From positions 1-36,039 of the forward strand of contig JAPKDJ010000040.1 in assembly GCA_026421245.1 (NCBI GenBank): 36,039 nt of DNA, in the 5' to 3' direction. The stretch comes from Akkermansiaceae bacterium (GTDB lineage: Bacteria; Verrucomicrobiota; Verrucomicrobiia; Verrucomicrobiales; Akkermansiaceae). Positions 25,801-34,379 of the stretch are shown one piece after another (position 1 is the first letter of the stretch; each line of letters begins with the position of its first letter). Both the position numbers and the translations under genes were made by a program. A model generated the notes under the pieces. It saw nothing but the letters and a program-made list of their open reading frames with translations, did not search any database and was not told where the DNA came from.

Positions 25801-26591
25801 AATTTCCAACCTTCAAATCCTTCGCAGTCGCGCCTCTGAACGACATTTATGGCGATGATACCTTGGCGAAGTCGAAGAAGCTGAGCGCAAACACTCTGGA
25901 GTCCGGGATTCTGATCAACGTGACGAAGAAAGGCGGGGCTCCGAAATTTGAATTCCGCCCACTTCCCCGGCTCGCGCAAATCTCTCCGGTATTCGGTCTC
26001 GCCTTCACTTCGATTGATGGTGATGCCTATCCCGAACTCTACGTGGTTCAGAATTTTTTCGGCCCCCAACGGGAAACGGGCCGCATGAATGGCGGCGTGA
26101 GCCTGCTTTTGAAGAACAACGAAGGTCACTTCAGCCCGATTTGGCCTGATAAAAGCCATCTTCTGGTTTCCGGAGATGCGAAGGCTCTTACGATTTCAGA
26201 TCTTAATAATGATGGGCTCCCGGACTTCCATGTCTCCGTGAATGCTGGAATGGCGATGGTTTTCGAGGCCAATCCCAAGCAAATGAATTCTGAGCAATTT
26301 CTGTGTCTCCAACTTAAAGGTGGTGCGGGAAACATTGATGCCTCAGGAGCCCGGGTGTCGTTGTCGGGAAAATCATTTCCAACCGTCACGCAGCAAGTCA
26401 GCAGTGGGGGGGGCTATCTCTCCCAGTCGTCTCCCCGGCTTTTCTTTCCGGTGGGCTCTCTCAAGGGGGAAGATCTGAAAGCATTGGAAGTTCAAGTGCA
26501 CTGGCCGTCGGGTAAAAAGTCGACTTCGAAAGTGGGAGCCTTGAAGCAGCTCGATGGCCGATACTGGATCGAGGTTTCGCCAGGAAAATAG
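22863..26591 (+). CDS. Two-part FG-GAP/VCBS repeat protein with two ASPIC/UnbV domains
   Basis: The ATG at 22863 is preferred because GGAGAG lies six bases before it and it yields a signal peptide (MALGGRLNWLVAFSLLLGS, cleavage near FSLADV). The secreted protein is 1242 residues. It carries about fourteen calcium-type D-x-D-x-D-G motifs of beta-propeller FG-GAP/VCBS repeats (for example DYDGDGRPDLYLS, DIDGDGDLDLYVC, DLDNDGNVDLFIG). Half-way, after about seven, comes an ASPIC/UnbV domain (NRFGIGATLKARMADGS through LQISWPGGVTQSI). A second block of about seven repeats follows, then a second ASPIC-type domain (ASGARVSLSG through VQVHWPSGKKS). This A-B-A-B layout suggests an ancient duplication. 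Such proteins are thought to be extracellular binding or adhesive proteins. Genes for them are often many-copy in this phylum. Confidence 0.92.
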   Translation: MALGGRLNWLVAFSLLLGSQFSLADVIPPNVDLPEAKKSSAGKRFSEVPSGDSGIDFVNSWKAPRDYERALTLSFGAGGVAVGDYDGDGRPDLYLSRPFGGGQLYRNLGDFKFEDVTEKCGLGGEEFWQASPSFADIDGDGDLDLYVCAFDATNRLYLNEKGVFKECAKEAGLNFKGFSVNMAFADYDLDGDLDGYLLTNRPFSPEESYSVSDRATANRVYRQLLKDAKGNFVMPEHLREIFDVVWNPAGQMHMFIRSGQYDYLYRNEGPGENGGVPRFTDVTEEAGLKDNGMGLSATWFDYDADGYPDLFVANDYYGADHLYRNDGDGTFSDMTLEALPHTPWYSMGANVADLNNDGLLDFMGSDMMGTNHFRQKVGMGNMSKNAWFLDHAQPRQYMRNAVYVNTGLGRFMEAAHMTGLAKSDWTWAVKFGDLDNDGNVDLFIGNGMTGDFFNSDITAAIRNGTYLPNDQDEARPEPKKDTNLAFRNLGGLMFENVGESWGLAKAAASFGAAMGDLDGDGDLDLVVNNFEDPVSLYRNSSANGNHRVKIRLSGKKNRFGIGATLKARMADGSILTRYLTLSRGYYASDEPMVHFGLGNHAKIEELQISWPGGVTQSIKDLPADRFYTIAEPEKSSLKMSKKAAPFYTRMENAPGGKHFEMVFDDFERQPLLPMKHSQLGPGVAWGDVDGDGDDDLFVAEGRGFAGRLYFNEEGKFTSQSPDCFKADKECEDMAPLFFDADGDGDRDLYVVSGGVECEPGAEVLADRLYLNDGTGNFSKAPASSLPTIRDSGSVACAADFDRDGDTDLFVGGRVIPGRYPEVPTSHLLINDGKGMFSEGASEALAKSGLVTSALWSDVNQDGWVDLLVTHDWGPVKIFQNEKGKLVDASKESGVGELLGWWNSIAAGDIDADGDLDYAVGNVGLNSKYHASEDHPVLLYYGDMDGAGRPKIVEAEYEGKVLYPVRGRSCSSNAMPGLKEKFPTFKSFAVAPLNDIYGDDTLAKSKKLSANTLESGILINVTKKGGAPKFEFRPLPRLAQISPVFGLAFTSIDGDAYPELYVVQNFFGPQRETGRMNGGVSLLLKNNEGHFSPIWPDKSHLLVSGDAKALTISDLNNDGLPDFHVSVNAGMAMVFEANPKQMNSEQFLCLQLKGGAGNIDASGARVSLSGKSFPTVTQQVSSGGGYLSQSSPRLFFPVGSLKGEDLKALEVQVHWPSGKKSTSKVGALKQLDGRYWIEVSPGK

Positions 26592-26730
26592 AGGTTTTCT
26601 ATCAAATTTGTCGAAAGTCGTGGTGATAAAACACTATTGTCTTGTCGTCTTTCCTTCGAGTTTGATATGACTGCCAGTGTATTGACGCGTGGCTAAGATC
26701 CACGGGAGCATATTTAGTAAATATCAAATC

Positions 26731-28857
26731 ATGAAATCCAAATTCCCATTTGTGGGCAGGCTCTTTTCCGCGATTGCGATCGCCGGAGTTATCTTGACCC
26801 CAGCCTCGTTTGCCAGCCTCGCCCTGTATGATACCGCGATCGACGACGCGCATGGCGGCGGCGCCGGCACTCTGCCCTACGCAGCGGTACTGAAGACGCC
26901 TGTCGTGTTCGACGGGACAAATATCGAGCTCTTCGATTTTGGAGCGATCGCCGGAGATGCCACTTTCGAATTTATTATCAGCGGAGACCCCGTTGACGGC
27001 GGACAAAACGGATACATTGGAAGAGCCGAGGCCAACCCTGCCAACAGCCTTCGCTACGAGCAGTGGGCCGACACCGGCCAGCTTGGGTTTACCCGGGGAG
27101 GAGTCGCTGACAATGCCTTTTCCGCACCCAATGCCGCATCTCCGTCGGTTGACACCCATGTCACCTATCGCTGGACTCAAGCGACCGGCACGATGGATCT
27201 TTTCATCAACGGCGCTGCCACTGATTCCATTGCAGGTGCGACCTTTGATATGCCCACCGGGCCCGGGCATTTGGGGAACGTTTCCGCAGGTGGAAATGAA
27301 GGAATGATCGGGACGATCCACCGCATTACAACCTACGATAGTTCGGTGGATGACGCCACGATTCAGCAACACGCGAACGCTTGGTTGGCGACCGTGGATC
27401 TTAGTATTGGAGTGCCGGCGAACGTAGATCTCGAACTCAATGGGCCGGCGCAATCGTTCGGACTCGCGGTAAAGAATTTTAGCGAATCAAACGTGCTGAC
27501 CATCACAGCGGTCACAGTGGACGGGGTAAACGCCGGCTACTTTACGATCGATACCGCCTTACCGCTCAACATCGATCCGGGTGGAGAAGTCGATTTGGAC
27601 TACACCGTTGATCCGGGAGGAGCAAACGGGGAGGTCGAAGCCAAGTTCACCATTTCAAGCAATGACGCGCTCAATCCAGAGGCCGAAGTGCAGCTCTCGG
27701 GGTTGATCCGCGACCCGCAGATCAGTGTCCAGACATCGCTTGATCTCGGTGTCTCGGATGTCGAAGTGACCCGGATGATCGAGGTGCAAAACCTTGGCGG
27801 GACTCGTGCCTTGACGTTGGGGACGCTCGAGATTACTGGCACGAACGCCGCCAAATTTTCTGCGGTCGGCCCGGTACCCATCGTTGCCGGTGGCAGCGGG
27901 AATATTGAGGTTACTTTCACTCCGGATGGCTCATCGGGCGGATTTAATGCCCAGCTCGAGATCGGCAGCGACGACCCAGGGAGCCCGGTTACGATCGTAG
28001 CCCTCAGTGCCATCACTCCGATCGACGAAGGTTTCCTCGCTGCCTACGATTCGGTGATCGCGGCTGATCACGGAGACGGTGCCGGCCTCATTTCCTATCA
28101 GGCCCTGCTGAGCGTGCCGGCGGCCTTTGATGCGACCAATAGCAGCCCATTCGATTTCGGCCTTGTCTCTGGCGATGCAACTTTCGAGTTCATCCTCGAG
28201 GGAGATCCTGAAGGCGGTGGACGGGATGGCTATCTTGCCGTCGCTGAAAACGCGACCTTCAACCTTCGTTATGAACAATGGGATGACACGAGTGCTCTCG
28301 GGTTCACTCATTTGGGCGTAGAGGATTACCTGTTCGCGGAAGAGGGCGATGCGACATTACTTAGCTCACCGACCAGCCCAACGCACGTGGCTTACCGATG
28401 GCAGTTGGATCTGCAGACGATGAGCCTCTATATCGACGGCGAACTTGCGGGAACCCATGTGGGGTCGGCCTTTGAAATGCCTACTGGCCTCGGGGTGCTC
28501 GGCAACAATGCCGGCGGCTCCGAAGGGATGCTTGGCACCATCCACCGGGTGACAATTTACGACAGTGATATTGGCGGGGACAATATCATTCGCCATGCCA
28601 ATGCTTTTGTCACCGGGGCCGGAGCTTCTGAATTCAAGATCACCTCTATCGACTTAGACCGGGACAGCGGAGTGGTCACCATCGTCTGGAACTCAATTCC
28701 TGGTGTTGCCTACGCGGTCGATACCTCGTTCAACCTAGTTGAATGGAACGAACTCGATGACAGCGTCACTGCTGACGACACCACCAAGACGTATTCGACA
28801 CCGATCAGCTTACCCGAAGGTGAGACGAAAATATTCTTCAGGGTTAGGCGACCATAG
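26731..28857 (+). CDS. Secreted protein: LamG, two choice-of-anchor D-type domains, LamG, C-terminal domain
   Basis: The ATG at 26731 gives a signal peptide (MKSKFPFVGRLFSAIAIAGV through TPASFASL); an earlier in-frame ATG adds nothing. The 708-residue protein has a first LamG-like domain (about 25-215) nearly identical to that of the PEP-CTERM protein at 21973, two Ig-like anchor D/DUF1573-type domains (about 225-330 and 335-420; recognised by VDLDYTVDPGGANGEVEAKF and VTFTPDGSSGGF), a second LamG domain (about 425-615) closer to that of the CotH protein at 28874, and a short C-terminal domain ending EGETKIFFRVRRP. There is no PEP-CTERM signal, so it may be released or secreted otherwise. It converges on the CotH gene with 16 bases between stops. 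Confidence 0.9.
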   Translation: MKSKFPFVGRLFSAIAIAGVILTPASFASLALYDTAIDDAHGGGAGTLPYAAVLKTPVVFDGTNIELFDFGAIAGDATFEFIISGDPVDGGQNGYIGRAEANPANSLRYEQWADTGQLGFTRGGVADNAFSAPNAASPSVDTHVTYRWTQATGTMDLFINGAATDSIAGATFDMPTGPGHLGNVSAGGNEGMIGTIHRITTYDSSVDDATIQQHANAWLATVDLSIGVPANVDLELNGPAQSFGLAVKNFSESNVLTITAVTVDGVNAGYFTIDTALPLNIDPGGEVDLDYTVDPGGANGEVEAKFTISSNDALNPEAEVQLSGLIRDPQISVQTSLDLGVSDVEVTRMIEVQNLGGTRALTLGTLEITGTNAAKFSAVGPVPIVAGGSGNIEVTFTPDGSSGGFNAQLEIGSDDPGSPVTIVALSAITPIDEGFLAAYDSVIAADHGDGAGLISYQALLSVPAAFDATNSSPFDFGLVSGDATFEFILEGDPEGGGRDGYLAVAENATFNLRYEQWDDTSALGFTHLGVEDYLFAEEGDATLLSSPTSPTHVAYRWQLDLQTMSLYIDGELAGTHVGSAFEMPTGLGVLGNNAGGSEGMLGTIHRVTIYDSDIGGDNIIRHANAFVTGAGASEFKITSIDLDRDSGVVTIVWNSIPGVAYAVDTSFNLVEWNELDDSVTADDTTKTYSTPISLPEGETKIFFRVRRP
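26911..27318 (+). repeat. Right arm of a 408-bp inverted repeat (within LamG gene)
   Basis: This is the partner of 22111-22518, in the first LamG domain of the 708-residue protein. Sequence outside the arms, including the two signal peptides and upstream regions, is unrelated. Flanking genes point away from the enclosed segment. Confidence 0.92.
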
Positions 28858-28873
28858 TGGATTAGCCCGAACC

Positions 28874-31800
28874 TCACTCCAATTGTAGCTTGAGTCTTCC
28901 GAATTTGCGGGGTTGCGACCCTGCAGGATCGGTGGATCTGAAGATAATGATTTCTTGGGTGTCATCGATTCGCTCTCGGCCATGCAGGACGATGTTAGTG
29001 GGCCCTTCAAGCCATTGATCCAGATCATCCGCGATTTGAGGGATCATGGTGACATCATCAGCAGTGAGGCTGCGTTTGAACCGGAAGACGATGTAGTTGT
29101 CGGTGATTCCTTCCACTATGAGTGATTCGATCAAAACTGTCCCGCTTGAAAAATCTGTTTCGTTTGGATTCGTGCCTGCAAAATATTCGAAAAGATTGTC
29201 TCGTCCATCTTTGTCGGGATCTGAATCGACCTCCGGATTTGGAAGACCATTGGCGGTCCTCCAGTCAAGGTAGGTAGTGCCATCGGTTTCTCCCGGAGAT
29301 CCTCCGATTGCGAGACTGGCGCGCCAGCTTGCGGGGTCGGCATGGTCCGGAACGGGTTGTTGGGAAGGATCAATCAAGACCAGGGTAAAGCCGTCCCCGT
29401 CCGGGCCTTCGGGCCAGGGCGATTGATCATTGTAGGTGAATGCATGAATGACGATGTCGGACGCGTCGAGAAGGGTGATGAGTTCTCCATCGTTGCTGAG
29501 GTTGCCGGAATACTCACCGGCGATCTGGCTTGCGAGTGCCGTCCCATAACGTTGTTCGAATGCCGCGAGGTTATTCACGATCAAAAGGCGGGCTCCCGGC
29601 TCCAGAGTTCTCAGTCCGGCGGTGGCAAAGTCGAAGGTGATTCCGGTGGTGAATCTGACTCCACTGAGATCAATCGTTTGAGTTCCGCTGTTCATCAGTT
29701 CGACGAATTCAAAGTCGTCCCGGTCAGTGAACCCAGCCGCAATTTCGGACGCGTCGGCATCTGCGGGGCGGTAGTGAAGCTCGGAGATGACAAGGTTGTT
29801 TGTGTTGGCTGGAATGGTATCAACGAGGAAGTAAGCCTCGGCCGGTGCGCTCCAGTCCGAGCCGTCGAGAGTTCGGGCTGTGATCAGCATGGACTCGGTT
29901 AGGGTGAGCCCAGCGGCAGCTGTCGATTGTCCAACTTCAAGCTCGGGAGTGCTGAGGAAATCAGAACTTCCGATTCCGTCATTTAAACCGTGAATGGCAA
30001 GAACGTTGACCCCGTCGACAAGATCTCCAACGTGGTCGTTGACGTCAAAGGTGACGAAGTTCACCGCTTCTCCGTCGGAATGTCCCCCGGTGGCCCCGGA
30101 ACTCCAGGTCGGCGCGCCGGGAGCATTTGCCTGGGCGATCGGGACTCCGTTGAGGTAAGCAATGAAGCCGTCGTCATACTTCATCTTCAATCTCATGACG
30201 TCATAGGCGGAGGCATCGGCGAGGTTGAATTCGAGCCTCAGGTAGGCCGAGGTGTTTTCCCCGTCCATCGTGTTATCGAGGTTGAGGTTGATGTGAGTAT
30301 CGTAAGTCGAAACGCGGTCGTATCCCACTCCGGTGGTTCCTGACATCCAGGTCGCATCATTGAATCCCGCCAAGGTCCAGCCGAGGCCGGAGGAAGGAGT
30401 GGTGGCAGTCGGGATGACGACCCGGACGGCAGCTCCTTCGCCGACCACTTTTGTCAAAAGAACTCCACCTTCAAATTGTAGGGCAGTGGGGGAAACGCTT
30501 CCTCTGGGAGAGCGCGGATCGCTGCCATCGGTGGTGTAGTAGATCGTCCCGGGAGGAGGAGAAAAGGTGACCACAAAACCGTTGGGGGCTTCGCCGCCAT
30601 TTTGATTGTAGACCGGACGGGGGATGAATTGACCGTCATACCAGTTGGCCCGGGTGGTCAGCCAATTTTTCATCGTGGTGAGTTCGCCCATCCAATCAGC
30701 TTCGTTGGAAAACCCTTGTCGAATGGCCCTTGTCACCCCGATTTCGGCGGCCTGCCCATCGATGATGGCTTCGATCCCGGCATTGCTCATGGCGCGGTCG
30801 CGATGATAGAACCAACGGTCAACGTAGAGTTGTTCGAAGTCGGGATCGTTGAAGAGGCGGGCATACCACAAGCGGTCGCCGCGATGTCGGAACGTTCCGG
30901 TGGGGCCGCCGCCAATATAGTAGCTGCTCCAATTGTAGTCCCAGGTCGGTCCCATCCGCAGTTTGCCGTCGTCTCCCTTCCAGGGGAACATGCTGATTAA
31001 CATGCCGTCGCCATTTCGGCTCAGGTTGTTGAATATGAAATACTCCACGAAATCTTCGGCATCGAGATATTTTCGGTAGCCATCGACCGGATCCAACCAC
31101 TGCGCGTTGTCGTAAAGCACGTCTTCAAAGGTGCCAAACCAATCTTCAATCGCGGACCGCTGGGTGGGGGTGATGCGGTAGCCGTTGGGATTATCGAAGT
31201 TGAGGTAACCGTTGCTTTGTCTCGGGATGTCATCACCACCGCCGGCATTGTTGGGCGAGGTTTGAGAAGTTCGATTTGGGCCCTTGGTGTGGAAGAACTG
31301 GGGGCGTGTCGCGCCATTTCCCGCAGGGTATCCACCTACCGGAACAGAATCCATGCGATTGAGTCCGAGCAGCCATCCGCCCGAGGTTCCGTCCTCGCTC
31401 AGGTTGTCAAATTCGAGCCGTTCGTCACCCCGGGAGACTTTTTCAAAAATGGCGTAGACTCCCCGTCGATCGGCAAGAGTGAGGTCGCCACCGTTGGTGT
31501 TGACGAAGGCCTCGACCCATCGGATCCGGGTGGCATAACGTCCCACCTTGTTGCTCAATTCATACATGAAGGTGTTGAACATCATGGAGGGATCTTTGTT
31601 GTTGTCGGTGTCAGGGTAATAGAGAACCCAGTCGGAGTGGGCGGGCATCCCCAGAACGTTAACGGCCTTTTCATTTTTGGACTCGTCCCAAACCTCCACG
31701 CTGTAGGGCTTTTGCGACCAGGTGCTGGAGAAAGCGCCACGTCCTCTGACCCCCGTGCGGCTGATCATTTGCGGGCTGTCGGTCAAGGCCGCCATTCCTG

Positions 31801-33793
31801 TTGTTTCATCGCGTTCAAAGGTGGCCCAGACCGCGCTTTGGCGTGTCACTTGTTGGACTCCTGATCCGGTTCCGCTCCATCCTTTGGCTGGGACGGGCCC
31901 GGCGCCAAAGTTGTCGATCACCATGAGTGGGAGATCTGATTCGTAGTTGGCTAAATCCGCGGCAAGCCGGATGTAACTTTCGCCCGAGAGCGGCCCGGCG
32001 ACGCCTTCCCTGATCGCGATGGTGCGCAAGTGGGTGGTGGCATTGATGTTTACCGGAGAGGCGTAAAGAGTGCCGTTTCCACCAGAAGGAGTGCTTCCGT
32101 TAGTGGTGTAGTAGATCACCGCTCCGGGAGATTCGGTCGTCAGAGTGACGCTGATCACTCCGGTAAAGGTCCGGCTACCGAGAGAAAACATGACTTCCGA
32201 CGGGGCGGGCATTGAGGCGTCATTGAGTTGGCCCGGAGTAGGGCTACCGAGCACTCTTGCGGTGGATAAATCTCCCGCGAGAATACCATAGGAGACATTG
32301 CTTCCGAGCGCAGGATAAGTGGGTGCAAATTCCTGCAAGACGGTTGTCCCTCCGGTTGCGACGAGAGCCAGGTATTCTCCACCGGCGCTCAATTTAAAGT
32401 TGGTGTGGATCTCTCCCGCTGGTCCGGCGGCCCCTTTTCCTGATGCGAAGACGATAGCGCGTTCGCCCGGTGCCAGGGTCAGGGGGGCAAATGGCCACTT
32501 CGTCAGATCGTTGGCATCATCGGTCAGGTAGTAGGACCCCAGATCAACGGTTGATCCGGTGGGGTTGAAAATCTCAATCCAGTCCGAGAAATCTCCGTCG
32601 CCGTCCATCAGGCCGGATTTGTTGTCAGCCATAAACTCCGATATGACCGGGTGGTTGGCGACCATCGCCACACTCACGGTTACTTCAGCTGTTTCGGATC
32701 CAAAACCGCTTTCTGTGGTGAGGGTGTAAGTGGTGGTATCGCCGGGAGAAACGCTGACCGAGCCGCGCCCATTCGTCGTTTGGCCCGTAACGTTTCCGAG
32801 TGCCGGGCTGATGGACCAGGAGGTGGCAAAGTCTGTTTCCCACAAAATTGTGACACTTTCTCCGATGTTGATGGTGGTTCGGTCAGAGGTGAAAGAAGTG
32901 ATCAAAGGCGCCGGGTTTACCGTGACCGTGAGATCCTGCGTGACCGGACCATCGCCATTTGTTGCGGTGAGTGTGTAGACGGTGGTCGTGGTGGGCGAGA
33001 CGTTGAGCTGGTTGAGGCCGGTGACGTCCGCGCCATTGATCGAAACTGAGTCAGCCCCCGTGACGGTCCAGGTAAGGTTGGAATTTCCCGGAGAGAGGAA
33101 GGCCTCGGGCGAAGCGGAGAAGCTTTCAATGACCGGTGGCTCCAGGACTTCGTTGTAAGCGTTGGAATGCCGGACGATGTCGTCGCTCGAGAGGGCTTCA
33201 TTGTAAACTGTCACCCGGTGGATGGTGCCGATCATGCCTTCGCCGCGTGCCGCGTTGTTTCCCAGAAAACCCGCCCCAGTTGGCATGCCGAAGGAGCTGG
33301 CAACGGCGGCATTTTGGCCAACCAGGGTTCCGTCGAGGTAAAGGTCCATTCTTCCATCTCCGTCCCAAACATAGGCGACGTGGGTGGCTTCGGTTGGGGA
33401 GAGGACCAGAGGGCTGAAAGTGTAGTCGGCGACACCACTTTGGGTGAAACCCAGCTGTCCGCTGTCGTCCCATTGCTCGTAACGCAAACTGCTGGAGGAA
33501 TTAGAGCCAACAGCCAGGAAGCCATCTCTTCCGCCTGCAGCCGGGTCGCCTTCGACAATGAACTCGCAGGTTGACTCTCCCGAGACGGTTCCGAAGTTGA
33601 AGGCGCTGCTATTGGAACCATTGAGGGAAACGGCTGCGGTGAGCTTGGACACTGGAACTGGCCCGGGTCCCGCTTCATCCGCAGCGATTGATTGGTCGTA
33701 GAGAGTGAGGCTGGCGTGGGCCGGAAGCCAAAGAATCGGCAAAAGGAGAGCGAAGAGAAACCGATGGAGCTTCCCCAGGGAAAAGATGGGCAT
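28874..33793 (-). CDS. Giant secreted CotH-kinase protein with LamG and lamin-tail domains
   Basis: This 1639-residue protein has a signal peptide (about 1-27, LFALLLPILWLPAHA). Domains in order, with approximate residues: LamG-like (30-215), two Ig/PKD-like domains (220-305, 305-385), lamin-tail domain (390-490, HPVISEFMADNKSG and SDWIEIFNPTGS), chitobiase-type domain (540-605, VIYYTTNGSTPSG), CotH kinase (630-1040), another chitobiase-type strand (IYYTTDGSDPRSP), a jelly-roll-like region (about 1150-1320), a second lamin-tail domain (about 1350-1480), the DSDPDKDGRDNLFEYFAG calcium-type motif, and a C-terminal domain ending FGRLKLQLE. The CotH catalytic block is visible as GVYAIFEKVSRGD and MGPTWDYNWSSYY. 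CotH proteins are atypical kinases; targets are unknown here. The LamG domain resembles that of its convergent neighbour. Confidence 0.93.
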   Translation of the reverse strand: MPIFSLGKLHRFLFALLLPILWLPAHASLTLYDQSIAADEAGPGPVPVSKLTAAVSLNGSNSSAFNFGTVSGESTCEFIVEGDPAAGGRDGFLAVGSNSSSSLRYEQWDDSGQLGFTQSGVADYTFSPLVLSPTEATHVAYVWDGDGRMDLYLDGTLVGQNAAVASSFGMPTGAGFLGNNAARGEGMIGTIHRVTVYNEALSSDDIVRHSNAYNEVLEPPVIESFSASPEAFLSPGNSNLTWTVTGADSVSINGADVTGLNQLNVSPTTTTVYTLTATNGDGPVTQDLTVTVNPAPLITSFTSDRTTINIGESVTILWETDFATSWSISPALGNVTGQTTNGRGSVSVSPGDTTTYTLTTESGFGSETAEVTVSVAMVANHPVISEFMADNKSGLMDGDGDFSDWIEIFNPTGSTVDLGSYYLTDDANDLTKWPFAPLTLAPGERAIVFASGKGAAGPAGEIHTNFKLSAGGEYLALVATGGTTVLQEFAPTYPALGSNVSYGILAGDLSTARVLGSPTPGQLNDASMPAPSEVMFSLGSRTFTGVISVTLTTESPGAVIYYTTNGSTPSGGNGTLYASPVNINATTHLRTIAIREGVAGPLSGESYIRLAADLANYESDLPLMVIDNFGAGPVPAKGWSGTGSGVQQVTRQSAVWATFERDETTGMAALTDSPQMISRTGVRGRGAFSSTWSQKPYSVEVWDESKNEKAVNVLGMPAHSDWVLYYPDTDNNKDPSMMFNTFMYELSNKVGRYATRIRWVEAFVNTNGGDLTLADRRGVYAIFEKVSRGDERLEFDNLSEDGTSGGWLLGLNRMDSVPVGGYPAGNGATRPQFFHTKGPNRTSQTSPNNAGGGDDIPRQSNGYLNFDNPNGYRITPTQRSAIEDWFGTFEDVLYDNAQWLDPVDGYRKYLDAEDFVEYFIFNNLSRNGDGMLISMFPWKGDDGKLRMGPTWDYNWSSYYIGGGPTGTFRHRGDRLWYARLFNDPDFEQLYVDRWFYHRDRAMSNAGIEAIIDGQAAEIGVTRAIRQGFSNEADWMGELTTMKNWLTTRANWYDGQFIPRPVYNQNGGEAPNGFVVTFSPPPGTIYYTTDGSDPRSPRGSVSPTALQFEGGVLLTKVVGEGAAVRVVIPTATTPSSGLGWTLAGFNDATWMSGTTGVGYDRVSTYDTHINLNLDNTMDGENTSAYLRLEFNLADASAYDVMRLKMKYDDGFIAYLNGVPIAQANAPGAPTWSSGATGGHSDGEAVNFVTFDVNDHVGDLVDGVNVLAIHGLNDGIGSSDFLSTPELEVGQSTAAAGLTLTESMLITARTLDGSDWSAPAEAYFLVDTIPANTNNLVISELHYRPADADASEIAAGFTDRDDFEFVELMNSGTQTIDLSGVRFTTGITFDFATAGLRTLEPGARLLIVNNLAAFEQRYGTALASQIAGEYSGNLSNDGELITLLDASDIVIHAFTYNDQSPWPEGPDGDGFTLVLIDPSQQPVPDHADPASWRASLAIGGSPGETDGTTYLDWRTANGLPNPEVDSDPDKDGRDNLFEYFAGTNPNETDFSSGTVLIESLIVEGITDNYIVFRFKRSLTADDVTMIPQIADDLDQWLEGPTNIVLHGRERIDDTQEIIIFRSTDPAGSQPRKFGRLKLQLE

Positions 33794-33862
33794 TCTTCAT
33801 TGAAGCAGAATTGGGAGTTAATGCGGAGGATGAACTTTTTCGAGCGATTTAGAGGTCTTCAT

Positions 33863-34286
33863 CTAGGGGCTTGCCGAAGAGCTGGTTCCTCCCTCGGTGG
33901 TTACCGAGACCGGTGCACTTCCTCCGGCGGGGACGACGATGCCAATTCGGTCATTGATGGGGCTGATGAATACAGATCGATGCCACCGAACCAAATCGAA
34001 GGGTGCTTCGTCCCTCGAGGAAGCTGGTGCCGGAGACCGCCCACTTGCCATCAGCCGAGATGATGGTCGGACAGGACGCCTCAATAATTCTGGCGAGAAG
34101 ATCCGGCTTCGAAATGAACTTAGTGAGGAGATCGATGAACTCACTTATTCGGACCAGAGAGACTGGGCGGTGCGTCGCCGGGGATCGCTGGCCAATGGTC
34201 ATGAGGGGTGGGTTTGGGAATTGGTAGTCGATGGCGGAGGTGGTTCGCGGGAACTCTGAAACCGCCAGCTGATTTTTTATTTCTTA
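33863..34286 (-). pseudogene. Probable frameshifted ORF of unknown family
   Basis: The 586 bases between the CotH gene and the gene at 34380 contain no intact gene. On the minus strand one frame reads SEFPRTTSAIDYQFPNPP, ISEFIDLLTKFISKPDLL, then SADGKWAVSGTSFLEGRSTL and RFGSVASI, and then closes. The next frame continues from the same place as VFISPINDRIGIVVPAGGSA, then PVSVTTEGGTSSSASP and a TAG at 33863-33865. The two pieces join smoothly near 33985, which suggests a single-base frameshift in a small protein gene. No start was found and I do not recognise the family. The plus-strand ORFs here look random. Confidence 0.35.
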
Positions 34287-34379
34287 CCGAATCCGGAGGG
34301 ATCTACGAAATCGATGGGGGAGTTGCTTTTCCTCCATTGCGCCTCGCCGAATCAAGAAAGGCGGGCCTAGACTCAGCCA

